Source: Straminergon stramineum (taxonomy: Eukaryota; Streptophyta; Bryopsida; Hypnales; Calliergonaceae). Taken from it: a stretch of DNA of 64,000 bases. The stretch covers positions 5,337,001 to 5,401,000 of the forward strand of contig OY987265.1 in the NCBI GenBank assembly GCA_963920665.1, given 5' to 3'. The notes under the pieces were generated by a model. The model did no database searches, was not told where the DNA came from, and saw nothing but the letters and a program-made list of their open reading frames with translations. Positions 24,046-36,999 of the stretch are shown in pieces (positions within the stretch are counted from its first letter, which is position 1; each line of letters starts with the position of its first letter). Both the position numbers and the translations under genes were made by a program.

Positions 24046-26087
24046 TTAAAAATAGATTTCAAAAGTTGGAAAGTTGCCTCCCCTTCTTAAATTTCACATG
24101 CATCTTCCTAAAAATATTATAGGCCAATAATCCAAATTATCTTTATGCAAATATTATGGACTAGATCCATGTAAAATTCTAGAATTTCTTTTGTCTTTTC
24201 TACAAAGATTAGAAATTTTTGTACATGGTAGTTCCACTCTATAAGACAATTGTTGAATTGGTCCTCCAAGTCTTTTTAATAGAGGATTGCTTAGCACCAC
24301 CTTGCCTACCTTGTAGGTCCTATTGTAATGGGAAAATATGTACTTATAACCCTAGAAGGATATGTTGGCCTAAACATTTATGATCGATGACAAAGAATCC
24401 ATATATATAAGACAAAAGTACAAATGTTCATCTTTAGAATTTTGTCTAGAAATGGGCAAGTCTTGCACAATAGTTTGACTTCCAATGAGAGCTCTTGAGT
24501 TTTTCTAAGCAAATGATTGATATATAATACTAAAAACACATTAAAGGAGAATTTAGGGCCTTAACTAAGAGATTGTTTCAAGCCCATTCCCAATGTTATG
24601 AACCAACCACTGTTGGCCAAACTAAATGAATAAAATAATATAATAATAATAATAATAATAATTGAAAAACAATTAATTAAATATCTATTATCTAACAAGG
24701 TAGTCTCTCAACCATGTCAAATTGTGTACATGGGAGAGTTCCCAAAGTTCTCATAGTTTGGAAACTTGCAATCTCTTGAATGCCCCCCAAATCCTCTAAT
24801 GATGAGTTCCATGGTAACTAACCCGACATTCCAAGGTTTTCCCTATAACAACATTGAGGATTGGAATTTTTAATGAATGACTAAGGATATCTATATAGTG
24901 GATAGAGAAGAAATTCTTCATCTACTGTTTTTATGATGGGAGATGGGGGCGTGTAGAGTCTTCTTAGGCATGAGCCAACCCTTATTGAAGACCTTTCTTT
25001 TTTCAAAAGTATAGAGATTTGATTACAATAGAAACCAAAGGCACCTCCACATCATTCCAGAGTTAATTGGAATGGCAATTATTTTGAAACTAAACACATT
25101 GTTATTTAAAATCCCATCCTTGTCCACTTCTCCATTACCTAGCTAGGAACAAAGAGTTGGTCAAAATCCAAATTCTTTGTGCAACTAGAGATAGATTTCT
25201 AAAAGAGCTTTAGTTGTAAGTTGGCTAATTGTTTATAATACTAGAGTGATGAAATTTTAGGTTTTTTTTTTGCAAATAACAAGAGATTTCAATCTATAAA
25301 CAATGCATCTTTTAGATATGGTATGCAAAAGTTATAACGGGTCAAAGTTTTTTGGGTTGCTAGATGTACATTTTAAAATCGTTTCTTCAAAAATAAGTAC
25401 ATGTTGATTTAGGAGATGTATATAAGTTGACCATTTGATTGCGTGGCACTTATAGACACTTAGTGATTTGAGTTGTCCCTACCTTGGGGCATCTTCAATG
25501 GAACCAAATATATTCACAATGGACTTGTTTGGAATTCTCTATGACTAATTTATGACCATATTTATGAAATTAAGACAAAATGTACATTTTGTGATTTCAT
25601 CTCCACCATTGGAGACTTCTATTCTAATGATTTAATGATTTATGAACAAATCAACCTTTAAAGAATCAAAGGTTTATAAATTTATTAATATATTAAAGTC
25701 TCAATTTATCAAATTCTTTCAACATTGAACATTTATTATCATCGAAATGTAAGGTCAAGGATAATATGAGATTGCAAATTGCCAAATTGTCTCATTTGAA
25801 TGGATATGGCCTTAATTTGGAAATTATGTAGTTTGTTTGTCCTATAGGTTTGTGGCATTGATACCAATATTTTCCAATGTTGTAATGACTATATGGAGTT
25901 GATCTTCAAAGAATTCTTGAACAAAAAAAAATCATAGGATTTCCTTAGAAGATTCTTTTCATTATTTATTTATTTTTAAGAACAGAGTTGTTTGGAATTC
26001 CCTACGAAGAAGATCGTTCACTTGGTTTTTCTTTATAGAATTTTTTCAAGAATTCTCTTTGAATCCCTTATGCGCAATCCAAATTGG
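24046..26087. other. Gene-free A+T-rich tract
   Basis: No exon-like frame was seen. It contains a diverged P2 fragment near 24380-24545 ('gatgacaaagaatcc', 'cacaatagtttgacttccaatga') and a (TAA)n microsatellite at about 24635-24662. Confidence 0.5.
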
Positions 26088-26406
26088 TAGATTTTACAAG
26101 ACATTGGCACATTTTACATTTCAAGTGTTATTCCCATCTAATATTCAGTAGATTTTACAAGACATTGACACATCTTACATTTCAAGTGTTATTCCCATCT
26201 AATATTCAATAGATTTTACAAGACATTGACACATCTTACATTTCAAGTGTTATTTCCATCTAATATTCAATAGATTTTACAAGACATTGACACATCTTAC
26301 ATTTCAAGTGTTATTCCCATCTAATATTCAATAGATTTTACAAGACATTGACACATCTTACATTTCAAGTGTTATTCCCATTTAATATTTAGTAGATTTT
26401 ACAAGA
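26088..26406. repeat. 61-bp tandem array, 5.2 copies
   Basis: The unit begins TAGATTTTACAAGACATTGA and has an exact 61-bp period (starts at 26088, 26149, 26210, 26271, 26332 and 26393). Copies differ at only a few positions, the first and last most, which suggests recent amplification from the middle. Confidence 0.95.
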
Positions 26407-28197
26407 TGCAATTGTCCTATATCAATTGTCAATGGTACCGTGAGGTTGCTTGGACACAAAAGGCTTGCAAGTTGTCAATCTTCAAGGCAATGAATTTTAT
26501 TCACAAAACTCTATCAATCCTAGAGTTTGTATATTTTTAGATATTTAAGAAATTTTATAATATATAAAATTATAAAATGTTTAAACAAGTGAAATCTATG
26601 TATTACTAATATTTTGAACTCTTGAAACCTAGAAAAGGGTCTAAATCAAAAATTCTAAAATATACAAATCAATGAGTTTGGAAATTCAAAATCTACATAT
26701 TAGTTAGATTTGAGACTCCAAAATCTATGAATACTATTGATTATGCATACTAAAATCTACATTAAAGTTAGATTTTAGAGGCATTTATCTACATTCTAGA
26801 ATATTGAATTTCATAACTTGTCATGAGTTGATTTGGAGATGGGGACATCTTCAAAAAATGTACAATTAAATCCCCCCTTAAGAAAATCCCAAGTCTCATC
26901 TTTTCTTGTGACGGGCTAGCGGACACATTCCTGTTTAAAAAAGATTAAAAACAAAGGTAGTTGTCGCAAGGGATTTCCATACCAATGCCTTTAAGGAACA
27001 TTAAAAATGATTCTTGTAATTTCTAACTTTTCATTTGTTTATAATTAGAACTTAAAACTACTATCATCTTGAAGCACATCTAAAAATACTTTGAAGGGAC
27101 ACAGGAAAATGAATCTCAAATTTTGACAATGGACAATCAAAAAGAGCTTTCAAAAGCAAGCTCAAAGACAAAAGTTTAGAATTGTAGAGACCAGCCATTG
27201 ACAAATCGAGCTTGAGAAAGAAAACTCATGCCAATGGGTGCCCATTGTCAAACGCTCACGTACCACACTCCCTCGTCCTTTCAGGCACTATCCTAGTTTT
27301 GAGTTGCCGCCAAATGCAACCGCCTCACATGTTGTCATGCATTTAATTTCAAGAACTATATGTGCGCAGGAATGTCACATCATTAATTTTGCAGTTTTAA
27401 GTAATTTCAGGCAAACACCCCATGGCCAAATCTACTGCATTGGGACCCTAAAATGCTGTTAGTAAATGAGTTTGATTCCCCAATCATGTACATTCCTTCA
27501 AGTCTGTGAAAGAATTCATGGCAGACTAGCCCAAGAATTTGCACAGTAAGTGTTAAATAACTGGAATTTAACAATTAATTACTTAATTATCAGATTATCA
27601 GATTACAGTCAATGACATGCATTCTGCTGTTCGGCCGTTCCCGGCCCCCACTGAAGAAAAAAGCTGCCGAGCCCATAATTATCATGCATCCAGAGCCTCT
27701 GATTGAACTCTAGCAACAGAAACCACGGACGTGTGATTATCGAAGGTGATATTTCTCGTAGACCACAAAGTCATTGAAAATTAGAGCTTCCATTACGTGA
27801 GAGGCCATGATCAATAGCACATGCACTTCAATTCTATTCGAAGTCATAAAGGGTCAGTTTACTGTATTTAGTATTTACACAAAACTGACGAGTGATCATC
27901 GGTCTAGCCGAGATGGCTCACGTAGAATTTGTCCAGTCCCCATATAATATTCCAACTATCGAAAAGTCTAGCTAGGACTAATTAATCTCGCAACTCCCGC
28001 TTAATTAGGGCTCCTGTCGATCGATCGAACTCACTGTTACACGGAGTGCAAGACACATACTCCTGAACCTCCAGAATTAGCTACCTTCTGAACTAAAAAG
28101 AGCATGCAAAGTGCAAGTAGCCATCAGGCAAGGGGAATGCATGATCCTAGAAAATATAAAGCACGTACTCCCTGTAACAAAAAGGAATGAACGCTCG

Positions 28198-28345
28198 TCA
28201 ATTTCGTTAAATTGGTGGAATTCCATGCATTAATTTGTCGATCACTTAATTTTCAGAACATCTGTTCCTGAAATATAAATCCATACCAGTCCTAATGTTA
28301 AAGTTAGACCTTAACGTACGTATGTTTCACATATATACAAGGAAT
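28198..28345. mobile_element. Family B TIR element, one clear end
   Basis: The left end is TCAATTTCGTTAAATTGGTGG; the following text ('aatataaatccatacca..cctaatgttaaagttagacctt') matches copies at 30537 and 33976. The right inverted end is not clear. Confidence 0.45.
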
Positions 28346-28552
28346 GATCAGAAGCTAGCTAGCTGCAGTCAGTGACAAGCTAGAACGATGGAGAGAAACT
28401 GATCGAAGACACCCCAAGTGAAGGAACTGCATGAAGAGACTGAAGTGGGTATGGAGGGAAGGAAGGCAAGCGCATGTGATTGTGAATGCAGGGAGGCCTT
28501 GCATTAAATTTATAGGTAAATGACGGTGGAGGAATAATTCATAATTGTTTAA

Positions 28553-28925
28553 CCCCTAAACGACGGGCTGGTCACCGTGGGGGAGGGGCGGGCTGTGAAC
28601 AGTAACACTGAGTGTACTGACCTCAGAAGAAGGCACTGTTCCTGCGCTTGTGAAAGTCAGCACCCCATGCTGTCCTTACTGAAATTGAAGGAAGGGCAGC
28701 ATGCGGCCTAACACCGTCTACTGATTCTCTCTAATGTCTTGACACAATCTAGCGTACCCAAAAATGACAATGCATTCAATGAGGCTCATTCCGTTTTTTC
28801 ATGATAGTACACTTCTGCACAACCATAATTAAATAAAACCCAGATGAAAAACGGCATGTTTACATCTTGTAAATTGCTTTTCTAACATCCATCAGACAAA
28901 AAACGTCCCCAGCATCATTTAGGGG
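28553..28925 (-). mobile_element. TTAA-flanked CCCCTAAA-end element (373 bp)
   Basis: The left end is CCCCTAAACGACGGGCTGG and the right end, read inward, is CCCCTAAATGATGCTGGGG. TTAA lies at 28549-28552 and 28926-28929. Both termini match the P2 family in inverted orientation (the 'ggctggtcaccgtgg' end and the 'gatgttttttgtc' end), but the interior is unrelated to the other P2 copies. Confidence 0.7.
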
Positions 28926-30536
28926 TTAAGGGTCATTGCACGAAACACTGTGCAGTTTATTTAGCATTTTTCATAGTACTCTTTTATTTTCCAGGAGTAA
29001 TTTAGTACTTTACAATTAGAAAGACAATTTTGAAAAAATGGGAAAAATATGTTTAATGTATAAGCCTAGAAGAAGGAGGTACCCTAGGAAGGAAAAGCAT
29101 AATGGAATTCTCTAACTAGGAGAACTTGAAAAAGTACAAAATCTCATGAAAATTGGCACTTTTACATTTTAATTTGTAAAAAATAGAAAATTTTCAATTA
29201 AAATCCCCCTGAAAATTGGCCATTTGGGAAGAGCTGATGGTGATGAGATTTTACCAAAAGAATGATCTTAGAACCATCTTCAATGTTCAAAAATGGCATG
29301 CAATGGGAGTATTGTTTGCACTCATGTAGAGGACATAAAATAATATATTTTCAAATTTCATTTGGTCGATTTTTGTTTTCCTACTATGCAAATAGACCTT
29401 GAAAGTTTCAACTCTAGATCATTAAATTTGGGGACTCCTTATGTAGTAAAAAACCCTAAACTGCACTTTGTAATAAATTAACAAAATTTATTTTTTAAAA
29501 TTTTAAATAAATATAGGATTTGATTACCATCAAGTTAGACATGTTCAATAAAAATTTCATGTTCATTGGACTTATGTTTCAAAAGCTATGGCGGATGACA
29601 AAAGAGTCACTCTCATTATGATGAAGAATAGGACTAATACTTCTTGCAATGACCCTTAATTATTTTCATTTTTCTTGGCTTTTGAACTTTAACCAACCTC
29701 TAGCTCGACCTAAAGTAAACTAAGGCTTTATTAACCATACAGTACATTAGATTCTCCAATGAGCATACAAGTGAACTTTGATTTGTGTAAACACGTGCTC
29801 AATCTATTTGACATTTTATAAGTTAATTTTTTGCAATTGTATTAGACTTAACACAAAATAAATAAATCTACAAAATTTGAGATGACAAACGTTTCTAGAT
29901 TTTTGGAGGCAATGGCACAAAGTTCACCGGTATGCTGAATGGAACCCTTGCTGAATGGGTCAGCCGTAGCTTTGACTGCTTCAGAATTGACAACGGCCTT
30001 TAACTTGAGAATATTCTGTTAGTGGCTACTAGCTAGCCTCAGGTACACAGATCGATAGTTTAATTGCTGCATCGGATTGAATTGAATCTTGATCTAAAAA
30101 AGCAATCGATCTCCTGAGCAGGGCTGTCGATCTCCGTAGCTGACAGTTGCGTAGATTCATTGCATTTGTGCATTGCTTGTATGCGATTGGCCTGGGCTGT
30201 CACTGGGTCATGGGGAGCAGTCACCCACCAGCATTGCCGTTCCTGATGTGAGTTCTATCTGGCCGACCTGTCTGATTTTGAATCTTCTTGCTTGATCCTT
30301 TAGCTAGGCTTGAGATATATATAAATTATCTACGTCGTGAAATGCCCAACCATAGCATGTCTATCTAGCTGCAGGATAACGCACTTGAATTGATTCCTCT
30401 TGCACGGATCAGAGTGACCCTTCTTCCGTCCGCGTTCATAGAATCAGCCAGCAACGCTACTACGGTACATTTCACGTTTCGTTTAGAGGAACTGTACAAG
30501 TCAACTGTACCAGTCAACTTAACTATGAAATATGGT

Positions 30537-30704
30537 AAATTTCGTTAAATTGGGGGTTTCCAATACTTTAATTTGGCACCTTGCAGAACGAGCGTTCTTA
30601 AACATAGATGATAGATCCATACCTATATTAAATATATAGACCTCTATGTACATGTGTGTCATAGTTTTTGGTGCTGTAATCGTGCCAATTCAACGAAATT
30701 GGCC
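30537..30704. mobile_element. Family B TIR element (~168 bp)
   Basis: The left end is AATTTCGTTAAATTGGGGGT; the right end 'gccaattcaacgaaattggcc' is its inverted counterpart. It shares interior phrases with 33976-34137 ('ccaatactttaatttggcacctt', 'atccatacc'). Confidence 0.7.
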
Positions 30705-31214
30705 ATCTTTCAAAATTCAATTTGATGTCGACCTCAGGATGGCCACAAACTCGCAACCCCGATCGGTCAATTCAAATCGAAAGGCATAGTCTAGCTGCAG
30801 GCATGCCTAGCTTAGTCAGCTATCTAGAAATCAATGATCCTTGGACAATCAAATTCCCAGACTGGATTATTTGGTCGAAACATGTACAAAGCTCGCTCTC
30901 AGTTGTTTCACTTGGTCGAATGGTAAGTTCTGCTTTTTAAATTGTGCATCAAAATGCAAAAAATTCTGTGCAACGAGCTCTACTTTAAAACCACATGCAC
31001 GACCACCAGTACGTATGCATTGGAATTGAATCGGAGTTTCCAGATGGGCATTGCATCTACATAGAAATTGCTGACTTCTTGTTTTCTAAAGTACCCTTCC
31101 GCTTCTGACTCGCTTAAGTTGCCAAACTTTGATTTCAGCTTGTGCCACCTTGAACCCCATCCAAGGTCTTACCACTGAAGGACTTCACGTATGGATGTTT
31201 TATGCTCTCGGTAC

Positions 31215-31377
31215 GTCAATTTCGTTAAATTGGCGATCTTCCACAAACCAAAAATTGTGACATATTTTTTCTCACAAAGGTCTAATTAATTTCAGGTCAC
31301 AAACTAGGATAGGTAAAGATTTTGGTTTCAGGTTACATGCAACAATGGAATATTGCCAATTTAACAAAATTTGTGAG
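31215..31377. mobile_element. Family B TIR element (~163 bp)
   Basis: The left end is GTCAATTTCGTTAAATTGGC; the right end 'tgccaatttaacaaaatttg' is its inverted counterpart. A related partial end occurs at 31428-31480 ('aatttcattaaaatggcagtattccacaaac'). Confidence 0.7.
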
Positions 31378-32646
31378 TCAAGCACTAACAACCTCCATAA
31401 ATCCAAGGGCTTAGGGCTATAACCAAAATTTCATTAAAATGGCAGTATTCCACAAACTTGGCACTTTAACATTTAGACCATGCGTTCTAAAATCCTAGAG
31501 GTTAGAGATCCAGAAGGAAACGAATGGAAAAATGGCATATGGAATACCAACATATAAACAAAATTTTGGTTTTGTGATTGCAATCAAAATCTAATTGTTT
31601 ATCTCCATGGTATATAATTATGCATGAGGCAAATGTACATGTTGGATATCCATGAGCTTCATTGATAATTTGTCCAAGTAAATGCACAAGTGTTTGAGAC
31701 AATATGACAACATTCATAAAGTCAATGGCAAAAAGATCCATTCCTTATTGAGACACTTCCCTACAAAATCAATACCTTACCAAATTTTACAACTAACTAC
31801 ATATTTTGAAAGCTATAAAGATAGACTAAAGATATTAGATTTTGAGGTGTATCAAGCAAAGAGAAGTGATATTAAAAAAATTAGAAATAATAATAAATGA
31901 AAATCAGGATTAGAAGGCTCCAAAATATGTTTTAAATTCACCATCAATCTACTACTCGTACTAATTCAATTCTAATCCTTTCTCAATTTAGAAGAAACTC
32001 ACTTGATTTGAGGCACTTTTAGGTTCCAAAGAGTTGTCCAAAGCCAAAATAAGGTTGGTAGATGTTAATGAGTATGGCACATTCCTTAGGAATTTTAGTT
32101 GCAAAATTGTGCTAGGTGAAGGGGATTACAAGATGGTAGGGCAATTGTCTACACTTTAAATTATAATACATTTCTTTTTCCTTTCTAGCATTGAGATAGG
32201 GAACTCATTGTAGACTCCCAACCCAAGTTGTCCAACATTCCAAGTCCTAAAATGCTAGTCAAGTGTAGATTTGCACTAAATTGAATTGGGGGTCCATTAT
32301 AAACTCCCTAGCTTGCATAGTTTTGAAGTAAAAAATATCTATGGTGTAAAATGGAATAAATTGCCTACTACCTAGGGGATAAAATTTTAAATAATGAAAC
32401 TTGATTTTCATTTATTAATAAATTGTTAACCTTTGAAGGATATATTTTTATATGTACCTTTATATGTATTTTCTACCTTCATTGCCATACAAAATAAAAC
32501 TCTTTATAGTACATATTTTTCATCTCATTATTTGGAATTGAATGGTTCAAATGTTTTTGTATAAGTATCAATATAAACAACAAAATATGATTAATTAATC
32601 TCTTTGGACAATGTATTTTGAGTTGCTTGCTTTGAAATTGATTTTT
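31378..32646. other. Gene-free A+T-rich tract
   Basis: Apart from a family B-like end at 31428-31480, no gene, array or inverted repeat was recognised here. Confidence 0.45.
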
Positions 32647-32650
32647 TTAA

Positions 32651-33610
32651 CCCCTAAAGGACCAAATGGAGTTTTTTTGGCAACGTAGCGATTTGGGGCA
32701 ACTCACTACAAATGGAATTTTTATTTTGTTTCTTTGTATTTTTCACACAACATGTGCCCAAAGAGTAGCTTCGGGCACAACAATTTTAAGGCCCAATAAT
32801 TTTCATAAATTTTGAATACACATTTTGAAAGTTATTGTATGATATGTAATTTTTATTGCTCGGCAAGAAAACTGGGCATAAAAAAAAACTTCTTTAAAAA
32901 TCAATTTTTTTTGTATATAAAAATTTGAAATTGATTTTTTAGATTTACATACATGTGGAAAGCTTTGAATCATTCCATTTTGATTTATGAGATGAAAGTT
33001 ATGAGGAGTTTTAGTTGTGGGTAGTTTGTGGATAGTTGTGGAATCTCCACTCTATAATAAACTTTGAAGACCTTTATTTCATTCAATTCTCAATATTTTT
33101 TGGAAAAAATAAAATCATTAGGTGTAGATTGTTTGTTCAAACATTACACCCATTGAAATTGGCATTTTTCAATTCTGTGAATAAATTTCATGTTAATAAT
33201 TTATTATTTTGAATCATTCTCTACTTCTTTCTACTTCCTAATTTTTTCCTATATGTTATACAATTCCAAATGATCTAAATTTTTTTCAAGCATGTAGCTA
33301 ACTTGCCTTGAAGAATAAATCCAAAGAATTACAACAATTTTGGACATTTTTCATAATGATCTAACCTTGCAGCTACTCAGATTTTCGCATGGCAAAGAAA
33401 GGGAATTTTGTCACTTCGAGTGTTAATATCTTGCAATCTACAAGGTGGAAATTTCTAAAAAAATTCCACGTCTTTTCAAACCAGCATACTATAAGATCTT
33501 ATGGTTCCATGTGTCCCAAAATAGTTTTTTTTCCAAAATTTGGTACTTGTACTAGAAATGGCAGTTTGGGAGTGTTTTTGGTGAAAACATAGTCAAAAAC
33601 CTTTAGAGGG
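32651..33610 (-). mobile_element. CCCCTAAAGG-end element (960 bp), family P1
   Basis: The left end is CCCCTAAAGGACC, preceded by TTAA (32647-32650). The right end, read inward, is CCCTCTAAAGGTTTTTGAC with the flank mutated to TAAA. Its right half is the reverse complement of 63330-64000, sharing 'gccatttctagtacaagtacc' among others. Confidence 0.65.
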
Positions 33611-33975
33611 TAAACTTATAACTTTTGCAATATTTATTGAAATGACTTGAAACAAAACTTCACTTTCAGCTTTTCATTTGTTCATCCTATAGATTTTCAT
33701 GCAAAAATTATAAATTATGAAGTCAATAGAGCCTACAAAATTTTTATCTTTTTTAAAGTTGGTTCCTTAGCCCTTTAGGAATAAATAAAAATAGCCATGT
33801 GAGATGGAAAAAAACATCCTAAATAGTTGATAACTCTAAGATGGGGTTGAAAACAATCAATAAATCAATCAGTGATATTTGTTCTAAAAAGAAATCTAAA
33901 TCCTATAGACATTGGAGGGGGCCATTGTGAAAATTGGAGTTTACGAAAAAATCCCCTAAGATATTTTTCCAAAAC

Positions 33976-34137
33976 ATCAATTTTGTTAAATTGATCATAT
34001 TCCAATATTTTGGCACCTTTTAGAACACCTTTTTTTTTAAATGTAAATCCATACCAATTCTAAATTTTAGAACTTTACATATAAATATGCCAAAATTTTT
34101 GTCTTCATAATAGCATCAATTCAAGGAAATTGATTTT
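33976..34137. mobile_element. Family B TIR element (~162 bp)
   Basis: The left end is ATCAATTTTGTTAAATTGAT; the right end is 'catcaattcaaggaaattgat'. The interior matches 30537-30704 ('tccaatattttggcacctttt', 'aatccatacca'). Confidence 0.7.
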
Positions 34138-36514
34138 CCAATAAAATGCTCTAATTGCCTGAAAAACAAGACTTTCATATCAATAATGCAAATGGAATTA
34201 ATCAAAGCTTTCTATGTTTGGATAGAGTATATTCTATGAGAAATTGATCCATTTTAAAAATATAGATTTTGATTTTGATGATTTATTTTCTTTGTCCAAT
34301 CCCAACTATTTTTGCTTTGGGTGGCAAAACTTTTACTCCCAAGCACCACTTGAAAGAAAAAACATATTTCTACAAATCCAATCTCCATATGCTCCTATCT
34401 AATTAAAAAATTCACATCCAAAACTAAAATTATAGGTATCTATACAAACTATCCTAGCATATACAAATTGGGTTTCAAATTTTTACTAAGTCATTCAAGC
34501 CAAAGCTTGTAGCCATTTTCTAGGCACCCTGGTTTCCAAAAAATAAACAAAGCCACCAAGACACATGAAATAATCAACTTGTAGTAAGTATCTCTAGTAC
34601 TCTAAGAGTATCCAAAAGAAATGTATATTTTTCTTCTAATTGTCTCTTTCCATAGAATTATCTAATTATCACCATTTCACCATTTGCTCAAGAAACAAGG
34701 CCAAGGCAATGACCTTATATACTACTCATGCCATTTATAGTCATTCTCATGAAATAACTACCTCTTCTCTAAATTTCTAATTGTAAATAGTGAATTGTCT
34801 AAATACCAAGGCAATTACTTTCACATTGTATTCTATCTCAAAGTTAACAAGTGATTATGAAACCATTCATATGAAACTTAAATGCAAAGCTCACATCCCA
34901 AAGAATCCGTCTTATTGCAATCTTTCCCTTCTTCTTTGTCATAGTATGTAGGTGAGTTGAGGATTTGAGGATTCATACTGAGATGTGTAAGAATGATATT
35001 ATCATGAAATTCTAGAGGGATAATCTCCTTCTTGTTGTTATTTAAAAAAAACATATGACTTGCCTTGCTTGAATTTAATATGTGTAAGTTATCCTTGATG
35101 AGGAAAAGGGCGGCTAGTTGCCACATAATTCAACGGTAGACAGATTTTGATTGCTTAAAATAGTTTGCTCAAAAAGCATCTAACTCTAGGATTTAGTCTA
35201 GGTGTACATTGACTTTTTAGCTTTCTATAAAATTATAGAACTTTTAGAGTGAAGTTAGGAAGTGACAAAAATGGACTTGAAATTATAGAAGTGTGGAGTT
35301 GCTACCAAATTTGAGAAACTAAGCTTTAGTGGATTATTAAGTTCAATAAATAATAGCTTTAGATTTGAAATTTAGAGTGATTACAAAAATTTATTTTAGC
35401 TTTTTGAAAAGCTATCATAAACTAGAATTGGAGTTTTGATGAGGTTGTGGTATTCATTTGGGTATTGGCTACATTTATACAACTTTTATATGGTTATACA
35501 ATATTGTATATGACTTATACAACTCTTGTATATGGTATCTAGGAGTAAAAATATAATCTGGCTTATATTTTATGAAGCACATATAAATATACTTTGGTTT
35601 TGTTGTATTATATTAGTATGGATACACCCTAGGATATACTTTGGCCTATATGATTATTAATATGTGACCATTTGTCTATACTTAATATGAAGTGGCATAT
35701 GCATGTATATAGTGTATATGAGAACATAATTATAGAATTCCCTCATATTTTGGATCACACCTAGTTGCAACTAGAAACTTGATGTTTTCCCTCACTAATA
35801 AAGTGCCCATTCAACTTCAAATTTTAAAAAAAATTAGAGTGTTTAGACTTTAGTTTGCATATTTTAGTATGATATAGATGTTTAGGTTGAAAATTATTAT
35901 ACCAAAAATCAGACTTCGAATCCATTTTGTAGAAGACTTATACACCTTGTATTACCATAATCCTTTCATAAAGAACAAAACATTGAGGAATATTCTTAGA
36001 TTCACAAAAAATTCAAAAATGATTGGTTTTAGAATCTAATAATGGATTGTCATTAATGGAAATTTGGAGAAATAAGGGGCCGTTTCAAGCTTGTTCCCCA
36101 TGCTGTTCTCACAACAATGAGGGCACAGTTGTCAACTATTAGCCATCACAAATACTAAAAAATTAAAAAAAATTAAAGTTTTTTTGAACTTGAATTTTTT
36201 TTTAAATTGAAAAAAATGAAAGTTTTTTTAAAACCCACAAATTTGACATGGCCCTTGCCCAACCACATCATTACTACTGCAGTGTCGCAGTTCAGTGAGT
36301 TCCCCACTACCAAGAACTCACAATCTTCTATTCGGCCCAAATCTCATCTAACGTGTATTAAACTAAGAAATAGCGGGAGGTCGAAATTTTTTTAATAATT
36401 TTTATGGCCCAAAGTTGAATTTCTTGGCCATTGCCTCAAGGGAGAATTTGAAGTATTATGGCCTCAAGTGCCATAAAAAATTATCTAGTGGCAATTTTAT
36501 AATCAATGGTGCTA
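34138..36514. other. Gene-free A+T-rich tract
   Basis: No exon-like frame was found. 35450-35720 is very A+T-rich with many TATAC/GTATA words. Nothing else was recognised. Confidence 0.5.
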
Positions 36515-36742
36515 GTATGTGAGTCCAAAAATGCGAGCTTGTGAGCATTGAGCCTACATTATAGATACCTATAATATAGATACTACACACTATAGAAGGT
36601 GTATGTATCATAAACACCTATAATATGGGTATTTGTAACATATATACCCTATAATCATAGATGGTTTCTATGGTATATACACTTATAACATAGGTGTGTA
36701 GTATTATAGGCTCATGGGCTCACATTCCTATGCTCACATGAT
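36515..36742. repeat. ~230-bp imperfect inverted repeat (hairpin-like)
   Basis: The left arm from 36517 (atgtgagtccaaaaatgcga, then gcttgtgagcattgagccta) pairs with the right arm ending 36740 (read inward: catgtgagcataggaatgtg, then agcccatgagcctata). The ~130 bp between the arms are dominated by TATA/ATAGGT words, so most of the element could fold on itself. Confidence 0.6.
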
Positions 36743-36999
36743 AACAACCCTCATTCTATGGTAGCCCTTCAATGATTCCATAAATTCAATTTTTGAGACC
36801 AAAATACTCAAGAATTCATAGAAAATTCATCCCAACTCACATGCATGTATAAATTATATTTTTAGATTTGAAACAGAAACGTAAAATTTTAATTTTAATT
36901 TGTGCATGGAATCGCCAAAAGTCAAATTGCAAAAAATTGATCAAAACCTCAAAAACTACAATTTGATTTTAAAGGTTTTTAGGAGTTAAATCGCTCTCC

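Larger units (their letters stand above)
26407..30536. other. Gene-free tract with a higher-complexity island from ~27.2 kb
   Basis: 26407-27200 is plain A+T-rich sequence. From about 27200 to 28750, and again 29900-30540, base composition is more balanced and rich in short palindromes (gctagctagc, gatcgatcga), like gene flanks elsewhere in the window. No convincing protein exon chain was found; a short frame at 29904-30004 is described under findings. 28930-29900 is A+T-rich with nothing recognised. Confidence 0.45.

Noticed and set aside
33389..33592. Peptide FGTCTRNG...FLVKT shared with the complementary strand of 63326-63517
   Set aside because: The two frames lie in homologous copies of the same P1 repeat, so the similarity follows from DNA homology. 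The frames are short and no domain or start context supports a protein.
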